Assembly: GCA_022360105.1 (NCBI GenBank)
Contig: JAKSDL010000845.1
Span: forward strand, 10,529-74,528
Origin: Pseudomonadota bacterium
GTDB taxonomy: Bacteria; SAR324; XYD2-FULL-50-16; JAHJRI01
Reading direction: 5' to 3'
Length of the DNA: 64,000 nt
Positions 26,617-36,495 of the stretch are shown here, piece by piece. The notes under the pieces were generated by a model. The model saw only the letters and a program-made list of their open reading frames with translations, was not told the DNA's origin and ran no database searches. Both the position numbers and the translations under genes were made by a program. Position 1 is the first letter of the stretch. The number at the start of each line of letters is the position of its first letter.

Positions 26617-28077
26617 ATGAAGTTATACCAACTGCCATTACATTCTCTGCACACTAAACGACTAACCGGCGAAACAACGACTCTCGAAATAGCTGAGGCT
26701 GTGGTGAATCGCATCACAGAAACCGAAGACAAGCTTCACTCATTTATCTCGACTAATACGAACGGTGTATTGGAGAAGGCGGCAGAGGTTGATAAAAAAC
26801 TTCAAAACAAACAGCCAGTTGGTGTTTTGGAAGGTTTGCCTTTGGCGGTAAAGGATATTTTTTCCACCAGGGACATCAAAACGACCTGTGGTTCACGCTT
26901 TTTAGAAAACTACGTGCCGCCTTACGAGTCTACAGTCACTGAAAAACTAATTGCTACTAATTACAACTTGGTAGGAAAAACCAACATGGATGAGTTCGCC
27001 ATGGGTTCATCCACTGAAAACTCTGCTTTTGGTGTTACCAGGAATCCCTGGAACCTGGATTGTGTGCCGGGTGGCTCTTCCGGCGGATCAGCAACTGCTG
27101 TTGCTGCCGGGCAGGCTGTCGCCGCTATTGGAACAGATACGGGAGGATCAATCCGCCAGCCGGCTTCTTTTAACGGTATAGTGGGCCTGAAGCCGACGTA
27201 TGGCCGTGTCAGTCGCTGGGGAATTGTTGCCTATGCCAGTTCCTTTGATCAAGCAGGACCCTTGACCAAAGATGTGGAGGATGCAGCTTTGCTTTTAAAA
27301 ATCATTGCAGGGTATGACAAGAACGATTCCACCTCCTTGAAAACAGACGTTCCTGATTATACCAAATCCCTGAATCAATCGATAAAAGGCTGTAAGATCG
27401 GCTTAGTCAAAGAAATCGATCTGGCCAGCTGCGATGCTGATGTCATTCGTGTTTTTGAGGAAAACCTGGAGCTACTGAAGAGTGAAGGTGCGGAAATAGT
27501 TGAAATCAGTATTCCAAACATCAAGCATGCTGTTGCAACCTATTATATTATTGCACCGTGTGAGGCCAGCTCTAACCTGGGACGATACGATGGTGTTCGT
27601 TATGGAAGCAGGACCGGTGACGCTGATAACCTGATTGATATGTATGAAAAATCCAGGGATGAGGGGTTTGGTAAAGAAGTAAAAATGCGGATTTTGATTG
27701 GAACCTTTGCACTTTCTGCCGGTTATTATGATGCCTACTATCTTCGCGCCCAGAAGATCCAAAACTTAATTCGCTCCCAATATGATAAGGCTTTCCAACA
27801 GGTGGATGCCATAGCAACGCCTGTTTCACCGATGCCGGCGTTTAAGATCGGTGAAAAAATGGATGACCCGTTGCAGATGTATTTGGTGGATGCCTTTACG
27901 ATTCCTGCAAACCTGGCAGGTTTGCCGGGGATATCCGTTCCGGGAGGTTTTTCTTCTGGTAATTTGCCGATAGGGCTCCAATTGCTGGGAAACCACCTGC
28001 AGGAGGAGACCTTGATCAAATTGGCTCATCGCTTTGAACAAACATTGAATTTAAAGAAACCCGAACTTGCTTTGTAA
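26617..28077 (+). CDS. gatA: Glutamyl-tRNA(Gln)/aspartyl-tRNA(Asn) amidotransferase subunit A
   Basis: Releases ammonia from glutamine for transamidation of mischarged tRNA. The amidase signature is complete: catalytic Lys in GLPLAVKDIF (about 75), the cis-Ser and nucleophilic Ser in VPGGSSGGSATAVAAG and GTDTGGSIRQP (about 148-180), then GLKPTYGRVSRWG. The C-terminal tRNA-related part has GLPGISVPGG. Length 486 aa is typical. gatC and gatB are not adjacent. pheS follows after 5 bp, so transamidation and Phe-tRNA synthetase genes are coexpressed. Confidence 0.95.
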   Translation: MKLYQLPLHSLHTKRLTGETTTLEIAEAVVNRITETEDKLHSFISTNTNGVLEKAAEVDKKLQNKQPVGVLEGLPLAVKDIFSTRDIKTTCGSRFLENYVPPYESTVTEKLIATNYNLVGKTNMDEFAMGSSTENSAFGVTRNPWNLDCVPGGSSGGSATAVAAGQAVAAIGTDTGGSIRQPASFNGIVGLKPTYGRVSRWGIVAYASSFDQAGPLTKDVEDAALLLKIIAGYDKNDSTSLKTDVPDYTKSLNQSIKGCKIGLVKEIDLASCDADVIRVFEENLELLKSEGAEIVEISIPNIKHAVATYYIIAPCEASSNLGRYDGVRYGSRTGDADNLIDMYEKSRDEGFGKEVKMRILIGTFALSAGYYDAYYLRAQKIQNLIRSQYDKAFQQVDAIATPVSPMPAFKIGEKMDDPLQMYLVDAFTIPANLAGLPGISVPGGFSSGNLPIGLQLLGNHLQEETLIKLAHRFEQTLNLKKPELAL

Positions 28078-28082
28078 CTCTC

Positions 28083-29111
28083 ATGGAAAAAGTATTTCAA
28101 GCACTTGAACAGGAATTTCAAAAAGTATTGGAAACCATCCATCAAATTAAAGACCTGGATTCGGTAAAGACAACCTTTTTGGGGAAAAAAGGCAAGCTGA
28201 CCTCAATGATGAAACAATTGAGGGACCTTTCCAAAGAAGAACGGGCCGAAGTCGGCAAAAAAATCAATCACCTGAAAACCGTTTTTCAGGAAAAGCTGGA
28301 TTCCAAACGAGCGACCCTTAAAAAAAGTGAGTTCAACCAAAAAATGGAGAAAGAGTGGATTGATATAACTATTGATCCAATGTCAGAAGATACGGGAAGC
28401 ATGCACCCTATCAGCATGATGCAGCAAAGATTGGAAGATATCTTTGTTGCGATGGGGTTTGAAGTGTTGGACGGTCCTCATATTGAGACGGAATTTTATA
28501 ATTTTGAAGCATTGAATATCCCTGAGCATCACCCGGCCAGGGATATGCATGACACTTTCTACTTTGAGGACGGCCATTTGCTTCGAACCCAGACATCTCC
28601 CATTCAGATCAGGGGCATGGAAAAACTGGAGCCTCCTTTCCGTATTGTTGGGCCCGGAAAAGTTTTCCGTTGCGAACGGACTGATGCCTCTCACGACTCC
28701 GTATTCCATCAATTCGAAGGGATGATGGTGGATAAAAACATTTCGGTGGCAAATCTGATCTATTTCCTGAAAACCATGTTGGGAGAAGTTTTCGAAAGCG
28801 AGGTGGAAGTAAGGTTACGACCGGGTTACTTCCCTTTTGTAGAGCCAGGATTTGAATTGGACATGCGATGTCTGCTTTGTGCCGGAGAGGGATGTAAATT
28901 TTGCAAGCAAGTGGGATGGATAGAATTACTGGGTTGCGGCATGGTACATCCCAATGTTTTAAAAGCAGGCAATGTGGATCCTGAAAAGTATTCAGGGTTT
29001 GCATTCGGAATGGGTATCGATCGATTGGCTATGCTTAAATACGATATTTCCGACATTCGACCATTGCATGGCGGAAACCTGAATTTTGCACGGGTGTTTT
29101 CCATAAAATAG
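28083..29111 (+). CDS. pheS: Phenylalanyl-tRNA synthetase alpha subunit
   Basis: Catalytic subunit of the alpha2-beta2 enzyme that charges tRNA-Phe. An N-terminal coiled-coil arm (about 1-95) leads into the class II core: MHPISMMQQRLEDIF, motif 2 FRCERTDASHDSVFHQFEG and motif 3 GFAFGMGIDRLAMLKY. A CLLCAGEGCKFC cluster, common in bacterial PheS, is present and GCGMVHPNVL follows. Length 342 aa is normal. It lies between gatA and pheT on the same strand. Confidence 0.96.
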   Translation: MEKVFQALEQEFQKVLETIHQIKDLDSVKTTFLGKKGKLTSMMKQLRDLSKEERAEVGKKINHLKTVFQEKLDSKRATLKKSEFNQKMEKEWIDITIDPMSEDTGSMHPISMMQQRLEDIFVAMGFEVLDGPHIETEFYNFEALNIPEHHPARDMHDTFYFEDGHLLRTQTSPIQIRGMEKLEPPFRIVGPGKVFRCERTDASHDSVFHQFEGMMVDKNISVANLIYFLKTMLGEVFESEVEVRLRPGYFPFVEPGFELDMRCLLCAGEGCKFCKQVGWIELLGCGMVHPNVLKAGNVDPEKYSGFAFGMGIDRLAMLKYDISDIRPLHGGNLNFARVFSIK

Positions 29112-29164
29112 AAGGATTTGATTGAAAACCTAAATTTTGTAACGTACGAAAAACGACTCTTGGT

Positions 29165-31558
29165 ATGAAAATTTCGCTAAACTGGATAAAAGACTTTGTT
29201 GAAATAGATCCTAACCTTTCCGCTGACAAACTGGCCAAAACCATTACCCTTTCTGTTTGTGAAGTGGAAGGATTTGAAACAACCGGTGCTCACTTAAAGG
29301 ATGTTCTGGTATCGGAAGTTGTAAGGATCGAACAACACCCTGATGCAGACAAATTGAGTTTGGTCACGGTTAATTATGGACATGGGACTGAACGGGTTGT
29401 TTGTGGTGCATCCAATTTCAAGATTGGCGACAAAGTCCCTTTTGCAGGAGAAGGCGTTGTACTGCCCAGGGATTTTAAAATTAAAAAAACCAAGATCAGG
29501 GGAGTCGAAAGTTGCGGAATGCTTTGTGCGGAGGATGAACTTGGATTTTCGGATGATCATGAAGGATTGATGATTCTTGAAAAACACCAGTCTCCGGGTA
29601 TGCCCTTGTCCAAAGTATTCCCGGATCAGATTGATGTTGTATTGGAAATCGATAATAAATCGATAACACACAGACCCGATTTATGGGGGCATTACGGCTT
29701 TGCCAGGGAACTGGGAGCCATATACAAAAAGCCTGTTAAATCAATGGAGCTTGACAAACAATCATTGATAGGGACCGGGAATAGAATTACGGATGTTGAA
29801 GTAGTGGCAACAGATTTGGTGCCTCGATTCACAGGTTTATCGATCGACCGGGTTCAGATAGGTCCCAGTCCTGTCTGGATTCAGCACCGATTGTTGCGAG
29901 TTGGGCTTCGTCCGATAAATAATATGGTGGATTTAACCAATTATGTCATGTTAGAGCTGGGCCAACCGATGCATGCCTTTGATGCCAGTACCATTGCAGG
30001 AAACAGGTTGATTGTTTGCCGGGCCGAAGAAGGCACCAGGGTCATGACTCTTCATGGCAAGGAAGTCGAGCTGGACGAAAGGGATCTAACAATTTGTGAT
30101 GACAATGGCGCTTCTGTCGTTGCCGGTGTTGTCGGTGGTGAAGATTCCGGTGTCAAAAATTCGACAACGACAATATTTCTGGAGGCAGCTAACTGGGACC
30201 CTGTAAACATCAGAAAAACATCAACACGAATTAATTTAAGGACCGACGCCAGCAAACGCTTTGAAAAATCCTTAGACCCTGAAATGACCTTGCTTTCCAT
30301 TCAGCGTGCTGTGGAATTTATGAAACTGACCAGTCCGAACTTAACAATTTGTGGGGAACCGGTCGATATCGTCAGCAAGCAGAATGAACCTGTATATATA
30401 AACGTTGAAACTGAATTGATCTGCCGGAGGTTAGGTAAGGAGATCGAGGAAAACACAATCAAAGACATTTTGACATCCCTTGGTTTTTCAATTGAGGAAA
30501 ACGGATCAGCTATGAAGGTTGGTGTCCCTTCCTATCGGCGTACAAAAGATGTTTCTATTCAGGAAGATTTGATTGAAGAAATCGGCAGAATATACGGCTT
30601 TAATAATATCGAGCCTGTAGCCCCCATGTTTCCTATCGACCGACCTGTATTCAATCTTCAGCATCAGTTTGAACGGTCAACAAGATCGGTTCTCAGTGGA
30701 TGCCGCTACCATGAGGTTGTGAACTATCCATTGACGTGTCAAAAAGCGGAAGTGCCCTTTGGATTGAATTCGAATGGTGTGATGAAACTCATCAACCCGG
30801 TGGCAGATCATCAGGACCAAATGAGAACATCCCTGTTGCCTCATTTCGTACAAAGCATTCTTGATAATCAAAAGATAACCTACGATTTTAAGCTCTACGA
30901 ATTTGGCAGGATATATTGGAAGGATCATTCAGGAGACCTCCGGGAACCCAATCGTTTAATTGCCGGTGTGTCAAAACAGAAAACATCAACTGGTGAAGCA
31001 TTTTATCAATTAAAACACGACTTGTTGAATTTGTTTTCCAAATTGCAAATTGACGATCTGGGCTGGTCACCAATAAAATCAGAATTATTAAAAGAGTATC
31101 AACACAAATTTGTATCTGCCAGACTTGCCTCAGGTGAAACGGAGTTTGGAACGATATATGGTTTTAGTCCTGAATTTGTTGACATTCTTGGGATCAAAGA
31201 AGATGTTTGTGTGGCTGAATTGGATTTTGATCTAATGTTCAGCTATAACAAAAAACAATACCTGTATGAAGAACCGCCAAAATATCCTGCGGTGAATTTT
31301 GAGCTTTCTATTATGGTTTCTCAAAAAACTTTTTTCGAAACGATTCGGGATATTATATTTTCAGTCAGTAAGTTGGTAAAACAAGTTGAATATCTGGATA
31401 CTTATCAATCCAAAGATTTTAATGACCTTAAATCGATGTCTGTTTCCATAGAGTTCAGATCACCGGATAAAACTCTGGAACCGGGAGAGGTAACTGAACT
31501 ACAGGATTCGGTGGTCCAGGCGCTCGCCGATAAGGGATACAGACTACGAGAGGCTTAG
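29165..31558 (+). CDS. pheT: Phenylalanyl-tRNA synthetase beta subunit
   Basis: Beta subunit that binds tRNA and edits mischarged Tyr-tRNA. Domains in order: an N-terminal OB-fold tRNA-binding domain (about 40-150, HPDADKLSLVTVNYG); B3/B4 editing domain (RPINNMVDLTNYVMLELGQP; HAFDAS); B5 (VGVPSYRRTKDVSIQEDLIEE-type, ends IGRIYGF); the catalytic-like core; and a C-terminal anticodon-binding FDX domain (YPAVNFELSIMVSQKTFF to SVSIEFRSPDKTL). 797 aa, full length. The gap to pheS is 53 bp and to the next gene only 11 bp. Confidence 0.96.
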   Translation: MKISLNWIKDFVEIDPNLSADKLAKTITLSVCEVEGFETTGAHLKDVLVSEVVRIEQHPDADKLSLVTVNYGHGTERVVCGASNFKIGDKVPFAGEGVVLPRDFKIKKTKIRGVESCGMLCAEDELGFSDDHEGLMILEKHQSPGMPLSKVFPDQIDVVLEIDNKSITHRPDLWGHYGFARELGAIYKKPVKSMELDKQSLIGTGNRITDVEVVATDLVPRFTGLSIDRVQIGPSPVWIQHRLLRVGLRPINNMVDLTNYVMLELGQPMHAFDASTIAGNRLIVCRAEEGTRVMTLHGKEVELDERDLTICDDNGASVVAGVVGGEDSGVKNSTTTIFLEAANWDPVNIRKTSTRINLRTDASKRFEKSLDPEMTLLSIQRAVEFMKLTSPNLTICGEPVDIVSKQNEPVYINVETELICRRLGKEIEENTIKDILTSLGFSIEENGSAMKVGVPSYRRTKDVSIQEDLIEEIGRIYGFNNIEPVAPMFPIDRPVFNLQHQFERSTRSVLSGCRYHEVVNYPLTCQKAEVPFGLNSNGVMKLINPVADHQDQMRTSLLPHFVQSILDNQKITYDFKLYEFGRIYWKDHSGDLREPNRLIAGVSKQKTSTGEAFYQLKHDLLNLFSKLQIDDLGWSPIKSELLKEYQHKFVSARLASGETEFGTIYGFSPEFVDILGIKEDVCVAELDFDLMFSYNKKQYLYEEPPKYPAVNFELSIMVSQKTFFETIRDIIFSVSKLVKQVEYLDTYQSKDFNDLKSMSVSIEFRSPDKTLEPGEVTELQDSVVQALADKGYRLREA

Positions 31559-31569
31559 TAAGGTTAAGT

Positions 31570-32337
31570 ATGGACGAACAGGATATTTATACCATTACAA
31601 TCGTCAGGAATATTGGTGTTCCCATTTCTTTCACTATAAAACGGTGGAAGGTCATGTTCCTGATGGGATTTTTTGCCCTGCTTTCTCTTTCGTTATTGGT
31701 TGGTTCAGTTGATTATTTCTTTTTAAGACTGAAGTCAGAGCAGCTTACTAACCAATTATCTGAAAATGTTAAGAAGTCTGATTTGCTATCCGAACAGATT
31801 GCACGGCTGGATCATGACAGATATTGGGTAAATTCCGCTGAAAAGACCAAAGAGATCACTAAAACGAAGGAAGAGATAACTGATCAGCCTGAGTTCTCTA
31901 CAGAAGGTATCTGGATAACAAGCAGGCCTACCTTGGATGAGGAGGACTTTCAGGAGGGCCGATTTGTGGAAGTCGATACTTTCAGATCTTCTGTAAAAGG
32001 TGATTTGTTGAGGATGACTGTCAAACTTAAGAATACTTCCAATCCTGCCCAGGTGGTAGGGGGATACATTTGTATTACCCTGGTGAATAATGATCAGTCG
32101 CCCACTCTCTATCAATCGGTTACCGAGGGCTCAGTAAGCGAGAATGGATTTCCTTCCAGTTACAAATCGGGTAAGAATTATTATATTAAGAGAAAAACGA
32201 GCACCAGCAGACTAAATTTTAAACTGACCAAAGTAAATGAGTATTATACCGATGCCATGGTGTTTTTATATTCCTGGCAAGGGACTTTGCTAAATAGAAG
32301 TCAGTATGTTTTAGACAAAGAGATTTTCCTGGAATAA
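31570..32337 (+). CDS. Bitopic membrane protein upstream of bactofilin
   Basis: A short cytoplasmic N-terminus (about 1-27, with YTITIVRNIGVPISFTIKRW) precedes one transmembrane helix (about 29-50), a coiled coil (about 52-80), a charged linker, and a beta-rich periplasmic domain of about 130 residues. The N-terminal half looks like the membrane anchor of bactofilin-linked M23 peptidases (LmdC type). No peptidase metal motif is present, so the periplasmic part is something else. It lies 11 bp after pheT and 11 bp before the bactofilin. That it binds the bactofilin is inference from architecture and position. Confidence 0.6.
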   Translation: MDEQDIYTITIVRNIGVPISFTIKRWKVMFLMGFFALLSLSLLVGSVDYFFLRLKSEQLTNQLSENVKKSDLLSEQIARLDHDRYWVNSAEKTKEITKTKEEITDQPEFSTEGIWITSRPTLDEEDFQEGRFVEVDTFRSSVKGDLLRMTVKLKNTSNPAQVVGGYICITLVNNDQSPTLYQSVTEGSVSENGFPSSYKSGKNYYIKRKTSTSRLNFKLTKVNEYYTDAMVFLYSWQGTLLNRSQYVLDKEIFLE

Positions 32338-32348
32338 AGCAATCCCCA

Positions 32349-32825
32349 ATGAAAGATAAAAAATCATACGATATTAGTGGTTTATTAGGTTCCGGAAGCC
32401 ATTTTGAAGGACAGATCAACTTTGATGGAACCCTAAGAATAGATGGCTCCGTTTATGGTCAGATCATGTGCAAAAATAGCAGTCCCAGCATGGTTATCAT
32501 CACTGAAATGGCGAAAGTGGAAGCGGACATTATTGCGGATGTTGTTGTGATATCCGGAACGGTTTCCGGTAACATCAAAGCCGTGGACAAGCTGGAGATT
32601 CATGCACCGGGGCGCTTGGAAGGTCTTGTTTATACTAGCGATTTCAGTATTGAAGACGGCGCTTTGTTTCAGGGTGAATGTATAATGATTCGACATTTAA
32701 GCGCTGAAGATAAACAATACTTGAAAATGGAAGGTTTCTACAATATTCATCATCATCAATTGATCAACGAAAACAGAAAGACCCTTCAAAGTCCCATAGA
32801 CGATTCAACAATAATAGAGTTATAG
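32349..32825 (+). CDS. Bactofilin (polymer-forming cytoskeletal protein)
   Basis: Bactofilins form nucleotide-free filaments that position cell-wall or envelope machinery. Here the core (about 15-115) has GSHFEGQINFDGTLRIDG, VYGQIMCK, ADIIADVVVISGTVSGNI and KLEIHAPGRLEGLVYT, the repeating beta-helical pattern of the family. The N-terminal tail is short, and the C-terminal extension of about 45 residues is polar with a His run. 158 aa is within the family range. It sits directly after a bitopic membrane protein and before a large TPR protein. Confidence 0.88.
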   Translation: MKDKKSYDISGLLGSGSHFEGQINFDGTLRIDGSVYGQIMCKNSSPSMVIITEMAKVEADIIADVVVISGTVSGNIKAVDKLEIHAPGRLEGLVYTSDFSIEDGALFQGECIMIRHLSAEDKQYLKMEGFYNIHHHQLINENRKTLQSPIDDSTIIEL

Positions 32826-32917
32826 CCATTATTTTCATTTGTTTTCCTGGCGGTAGGCAAGGGTTTTGCTTGTCTACATTCAAATCGATTTCTCATGAGG
32901 CGAATCAGGATAAACAC

Positions 32918-35821
32918 ATGGCAAGAGCACATTCCCCACTTCTTATTGTACTAACATTCTGTATTAGTACCTTTTTCCCCGCTCTGCCGTTAAGTGCGGC
33001 AGATAACCTGCTTGAAAAAATTACCCACACTGTTACCAATAAAAGTCAGTCCTCCATTAGCATTACCAGTCAGGTTAGACCAGACTATGAAGTGGTCGAG
33101 AATCTAAAGCGACAGGTGTTGATTTTAAAAATGAGAGGCACAAACCTGGGGAAAATTCCCACCCTGCAAACGTATCAGGATTCTGTGGTTTTGGGTTATC
33201 AGATCACCAGCATCAGCAAGGATGAGTATTGGGTGAAAATAAAGACCAGTATTCCCAATCTTAAATTTCGGGTCGTGGTTCCGAAATTTCAGCCAAATGT
33301 TTTAAACGTGTTGTTTTACACTCCGGAAAAAAAAGAGCCCTTGTTGGATGGTATTGAGATAACTAACATCCTGCGAGAGTTAAACCCGACAAATGAAATA
33401 TTGTATATATTTTCCAAAAAGCCACTGCAACACGATTTGGTGAGGGATAAATCCAGACCTGGAAAAATCATGAAGATCCGATTGTATAATGCAAGACTTA
33501 GCAAAGGATTGATTGTACCAGGGGCACAAACGGATATGTTAAAGAGCATAAAACTTGAGGAGCAGGGCAAATACATCAATTTGGCAATAACCCCGAGAAC
33601 CCATGCCCTGAAGATTTCAAAGCGGGTTGAAAGAGATCCGGTGCGCCTGATTTTCACCATAAGCGAAAACAAAAACGTTCTGGTGACTGATCCGGATGAA
33701 GAATTGATTCAGGAGAAAAAGAAAGTAGCTGAAAAAAAACTGGAGATCGAAAAAAGAGACAAGTTCTTGACAAGGCTGTTTACCGATGCAGAGAAGTTTT
33801 ACAAAATCGGAAGATTTAATCAGGCAAGTTTAAAGTTTAAGAATATATATAATTTTGCACCTGATTCGGAAATTGGTGTACGTTCTGCCTTTCGTGCGGC
33901 AGATTCCTTGTTCCAGCAACAACGCAGAAAACCGGTGAAAGGAAACGAACATTTTGTTAATCAGGAATACAAGTCGGCAATCAGCGCTGCATTGATTGCG
34001 GATGTCGGATATGAAGATATTCCAAGGGCCTATTATAACATTGGCAGGAACCATTTGAATCTAAAATTTTATGAAGATGCGTTTAACCAGTTTGAAATTT
34101 TGGTTCAGAATTATCCGGAATCCCCATACGCTAAAAATGCTTTGTTTCATCAGGGAGTAATCCACTTGAATATGGAGCGATATAGCAAATCCGTGGAATT
34201 ACTTGATAAATTTGTTGAGGAAAATACCAGTTCTCCATTGATCCACGCTGCCTATTATAAAATTGGTGAAGCACAATTTCAGTTAAAACGTTATAAAGAT
34301 GCCAAGACTAGTTTTGAGAAGGCCTGGAGTTTAGATGCCGAATATATGAAGAAAGATCCCGAGTTGATGTTTCACATGGGTGAAGCATATTTCGAAAACC
34401 AGGAATACAACACGGCTCGAGCCATTTATGAGGAATTGATCGACCTCTACCCCAGGGAGCCTTTCAGCAACCTCGTAGCTATTCGAATAGGTGATTTCCT
34501 GCGGGAAGAAGAAAAATATGAGGACGCGATCAAGGCTTATGAAAAAGCGATTAATCGGTTTCCAAACGAATTGTTGCTCATTGGGAAGATGCGCATAGCA
34601 AATATTTTATCGGAGCGTCCCAACAGTGAGGACTATAAAAAAGCGCTTGATATCTATAATTTTATCATCACAAAGCATGTTCTTTCCGATCAATTGGAAG
34701 AGGCGACGCTTCGGCGAGCATTAACACTGTCCCTGTTTAATCACTACGCAGATGCCATCACCAGTCTGGAAACGTTTTGTGAAAGGTTTCCGGAAAATGT
34801 ATATGTAAAGAATGAAATCATTCATGATCGGATTCTTGAGACTATTAAGGCCTATATTTCCGATTTTTATTTTCAAGGTAAACATCTGGATGCGCTGGGC
34901 GTCTATGAAAAATACGAGAAGCAGTACTTTTTGAGATCGGAATTAAGCGCCTGCTTTCATCCTATACCAGGTGAAAGGAGAAGGGAGACAGTGGCACGTT
35001 TATCAAAAAAAGCGCCATTGTTTCTCATAAGTGATTCATACTATCGGCTCGGTCTTTATGACAAAGCACTGGCCATAAACAAACACATCTTAAGTGACGA
35101 AAAAGATCCAATTGCCCCCATAGTTCTATTCAACCAGGGAAAGATATTTGATGCCAAAGACGAGTATGCAAAAGCTCAGGAAGAGTATGGCACTTTTATC
35201 ACTCTATACCGGGAGCACATTTATACGCCTTTGGTTAAAAAAGCTTTGGGTGATTCATATTTCAAAATTCACAAGCCGGACAGGATTACAAGAGCCATTC
35301 GTATCTATCGCCAGACGATTCGGGATTACCAGGATTCGGATAATATGCTGGAAAGGGAGATTGTTCCCGAATGCTGGTTTGCTTTAGGAAACCTTTACCA
35401 GGGAATTGGTCAATATGACGACTCCATCGATGCCTACAAAAATGTATTAAATTTTTATGAGCATCCCCTGCAAAGTAAAAATGTTGATGAGTATGTTATG
35501 GATACCCATTTTATCCTGGGAAATCTCTATCTCGAATTGAACCAGTTGCCGGAAGCGCTTGAAACCTATAACAATGCAATTCGACTTTTTCCTGATTCCG
35601 ATAAGACTCCCTGGGCGAAGTATTACAAAGGAGAAATTTTTGTCAAAAATAACCAGAAAGACGAAGCCCTAAAAATTTTCGAGGAATTGATTGAAGATGC
35701 TAAAAAGACTCCTGAAGCATTGTGGGGACCATTGGCAACAGAAAGTCATCGAACCATACTCAACGACCTGCAATTTGACAGATACCTGAATAGAACGCCT
35801 ACAGCGGCAAATACCGAATAA
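32918..35821 (+). CDS. Large secreted TPR protein with AMIN-like N-terminus
   Basis: The start is set at the ATG at 32918 (AGGA 7 bases upstream), which begins a signal peptide ending PLSAA. An upstream TTG at 32870 is less likely. Residues about 35-270 hold two beta-rich segments with the feel of AMIN domains (SISITSQVRPDYEVV; ISITSISKDEYWVKI). From about 290 to the end are more than fifteen TPR-like helical pairs (for example AYYNIGRNHLNLKFYEDAF; FALGNLYQGIGQYDDSIDAY). Likely a periplasmic scaffold, similar in layout to gliding or wall-associated TPR proteins. It ends 6 bp from the convergent nth gene. Confidence 0.75.
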   Translation: MARAHSPLLIVLTFCISTFFPALPLSAADNLLEKITHTVTNKSQSSISITSQVRPDYEVVENLKRQVLILKMRGTNLGKIPTLQTYQDSVVLGYQITSISKDEYWVKIKTSIPNLKFRVVVPKFQPNVLNVLFYTPEKKEPLLDGIEITNILRELNPTNEILYIFSKKPLQHDLVRDKSRPGKIMKIRLYNARLSKGLIVPGAQTDMLKSIKLEEQGKYINLAITPRTHALKISKRVERDPVRLIFTISENKNVLVTDPDEELIQEKKKVAEKKLEIEKRDKFLTRLFTDAEKFYKIGRFNQASLKFKNIYNFAPDSEIGVRSAFRAADSLFQQQRRKPVKGNEHFVNQEYKSAISAALIADVGYEDIPRAYYNIGRNHLNLKFYEDAFNQFEILVQNYPESPYAKNALFHQGVIHLNMERYSKSVELLDKFVEENTSSPLIHAAYYKIGEAQFQLKRYKDAKTSFEKAWSLDAEYMKKDPELMFHMGEAYFENQEYNTARAIYEELIDLYPREPFSNLVAIRIGDFLREEEKYEDAIKAYEKAINRFPNELLLIGKMRIANILSERPNSEDYKKALDIYNFIITKHVLSDQLEEATLRRALTLSLFNHYADAITSLETFCERFPENVYVKNEIIHDRILETIKAYISDFYFQGKHLDALGVYEKYEKQYFLRSELSACFHPIPGERRRETVARLSKKAPLFLISDSYYRLGLYDKALAINKHILSDEKDPIAPIVLFNQGKIFDAKDEYAKAQEEYGTFITLYREHIYTPLVKKALGDSYFKIHKPDRITRAIRIYRQTIRDYQDSDNMLEREIVPECWFALGNLYQGIGQYDDSIDAYKNVLNFYEHPLQSKNVDEYVMDTHFILGNLYLELNQLPEALETYNNAIRLFPDSDKTPWAKYYKGEIFVKNNQKDEALKIFEELIEDAKKTPEALWGPLATESHRTILNDLQFDRYLNRTPTAANTE

Positions 35822-35827
35822 GCGAAA

Positions 35828-36463
35828 TCAAATTACAGTCTTTTCTTTAAATTCACAAAGTTTATTCAGGCAACAATCCTGGCACATCGGTTTTCTGGCT
35901 TTGCAAACATGCCTGCCATGCAGGATCAAAAGATGATGTGCTTTGGGTTTCGCCCAATCCGGTACATTTTTAAGTAGTTGTTTTTCCGTTTCATCAACAT
36001 TCTTTGCTTTGACCAGTCCCAAGCGATTTGACACCCTGAACACATGGGTATCAACCGGGATTTCAGGTTTTCCGAAGGCAACATTCAACACCACACCCGC
36101 CGTTTTTCGTCCGACTCCTGGTAATCTTTCCAGCTCCTCCCGAGTATCTGGGATCGCAGAATTATGCTCCTCAACCAGAATTTTGCAGGTTTTAATAATG
36201 TTTGCCGATTTGGATTTATATAGTCCAATTCGTTTAATAAAACCAACCAGCTTTTTTTCACCCAAATCCAACATCGCCTTTGGTGTAGGTGCAACCTGAA
36301 ATAGTGCCGGAGTTGCCTGATTGACAGAGACATCGGTTGCCTGGGCACTCAGAATGACTGCAATGAGCAACTCAAACTCACTGTTATACTCCAGCGCTGT
36401 AATAGGCTCTGTGATGGAATCCGTTAAACGTTTGAATATGTTGTTTATTTTTTTTGGAGTCAT
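35828..36463 (-). CDS. nth: Endonuclease III
   Basis: DNA glycosylase/AP lyase for oxidised pyrimidines. The helix-hairpin-helix LPGVGRKTAGVVLNVAFG carries the catalytic Lys, followed by VDTHVFRVSNRLGL with the catalytic Asp. The C-terminal iron-sulphur ligands have the classic spacing C-x6-C-x2-C-x5-C (CKARKPMCQDCCLNKLC). Length 211 aa is standard. It starts 32 bp after the aspartate kinase stop on the same strand. Confidence 0.96.
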   Translation of the reverse strand: MTPKKINNIFKRLTDSITEPITALEYNSEFELLIAVILSAQATDVSVNQATPALFQVAPTPKAMLDLGEKKLVGFIKRIGLYKSKSANIIKTCKILVEEHNSAIPDTREELERLPGVGRKTAGVVLNVAFGKPEIPVDTHVFRVSNRLGLVKAKNVDETEKQLLKNVPDWAKPKAHHLLILHGRHVCKARKPMCQDCCLNKLCEFKEKTVI

Positions 36464-36495
36464 GTGTATTAAGCAGAGGAGTTTTTTTGACTAGT

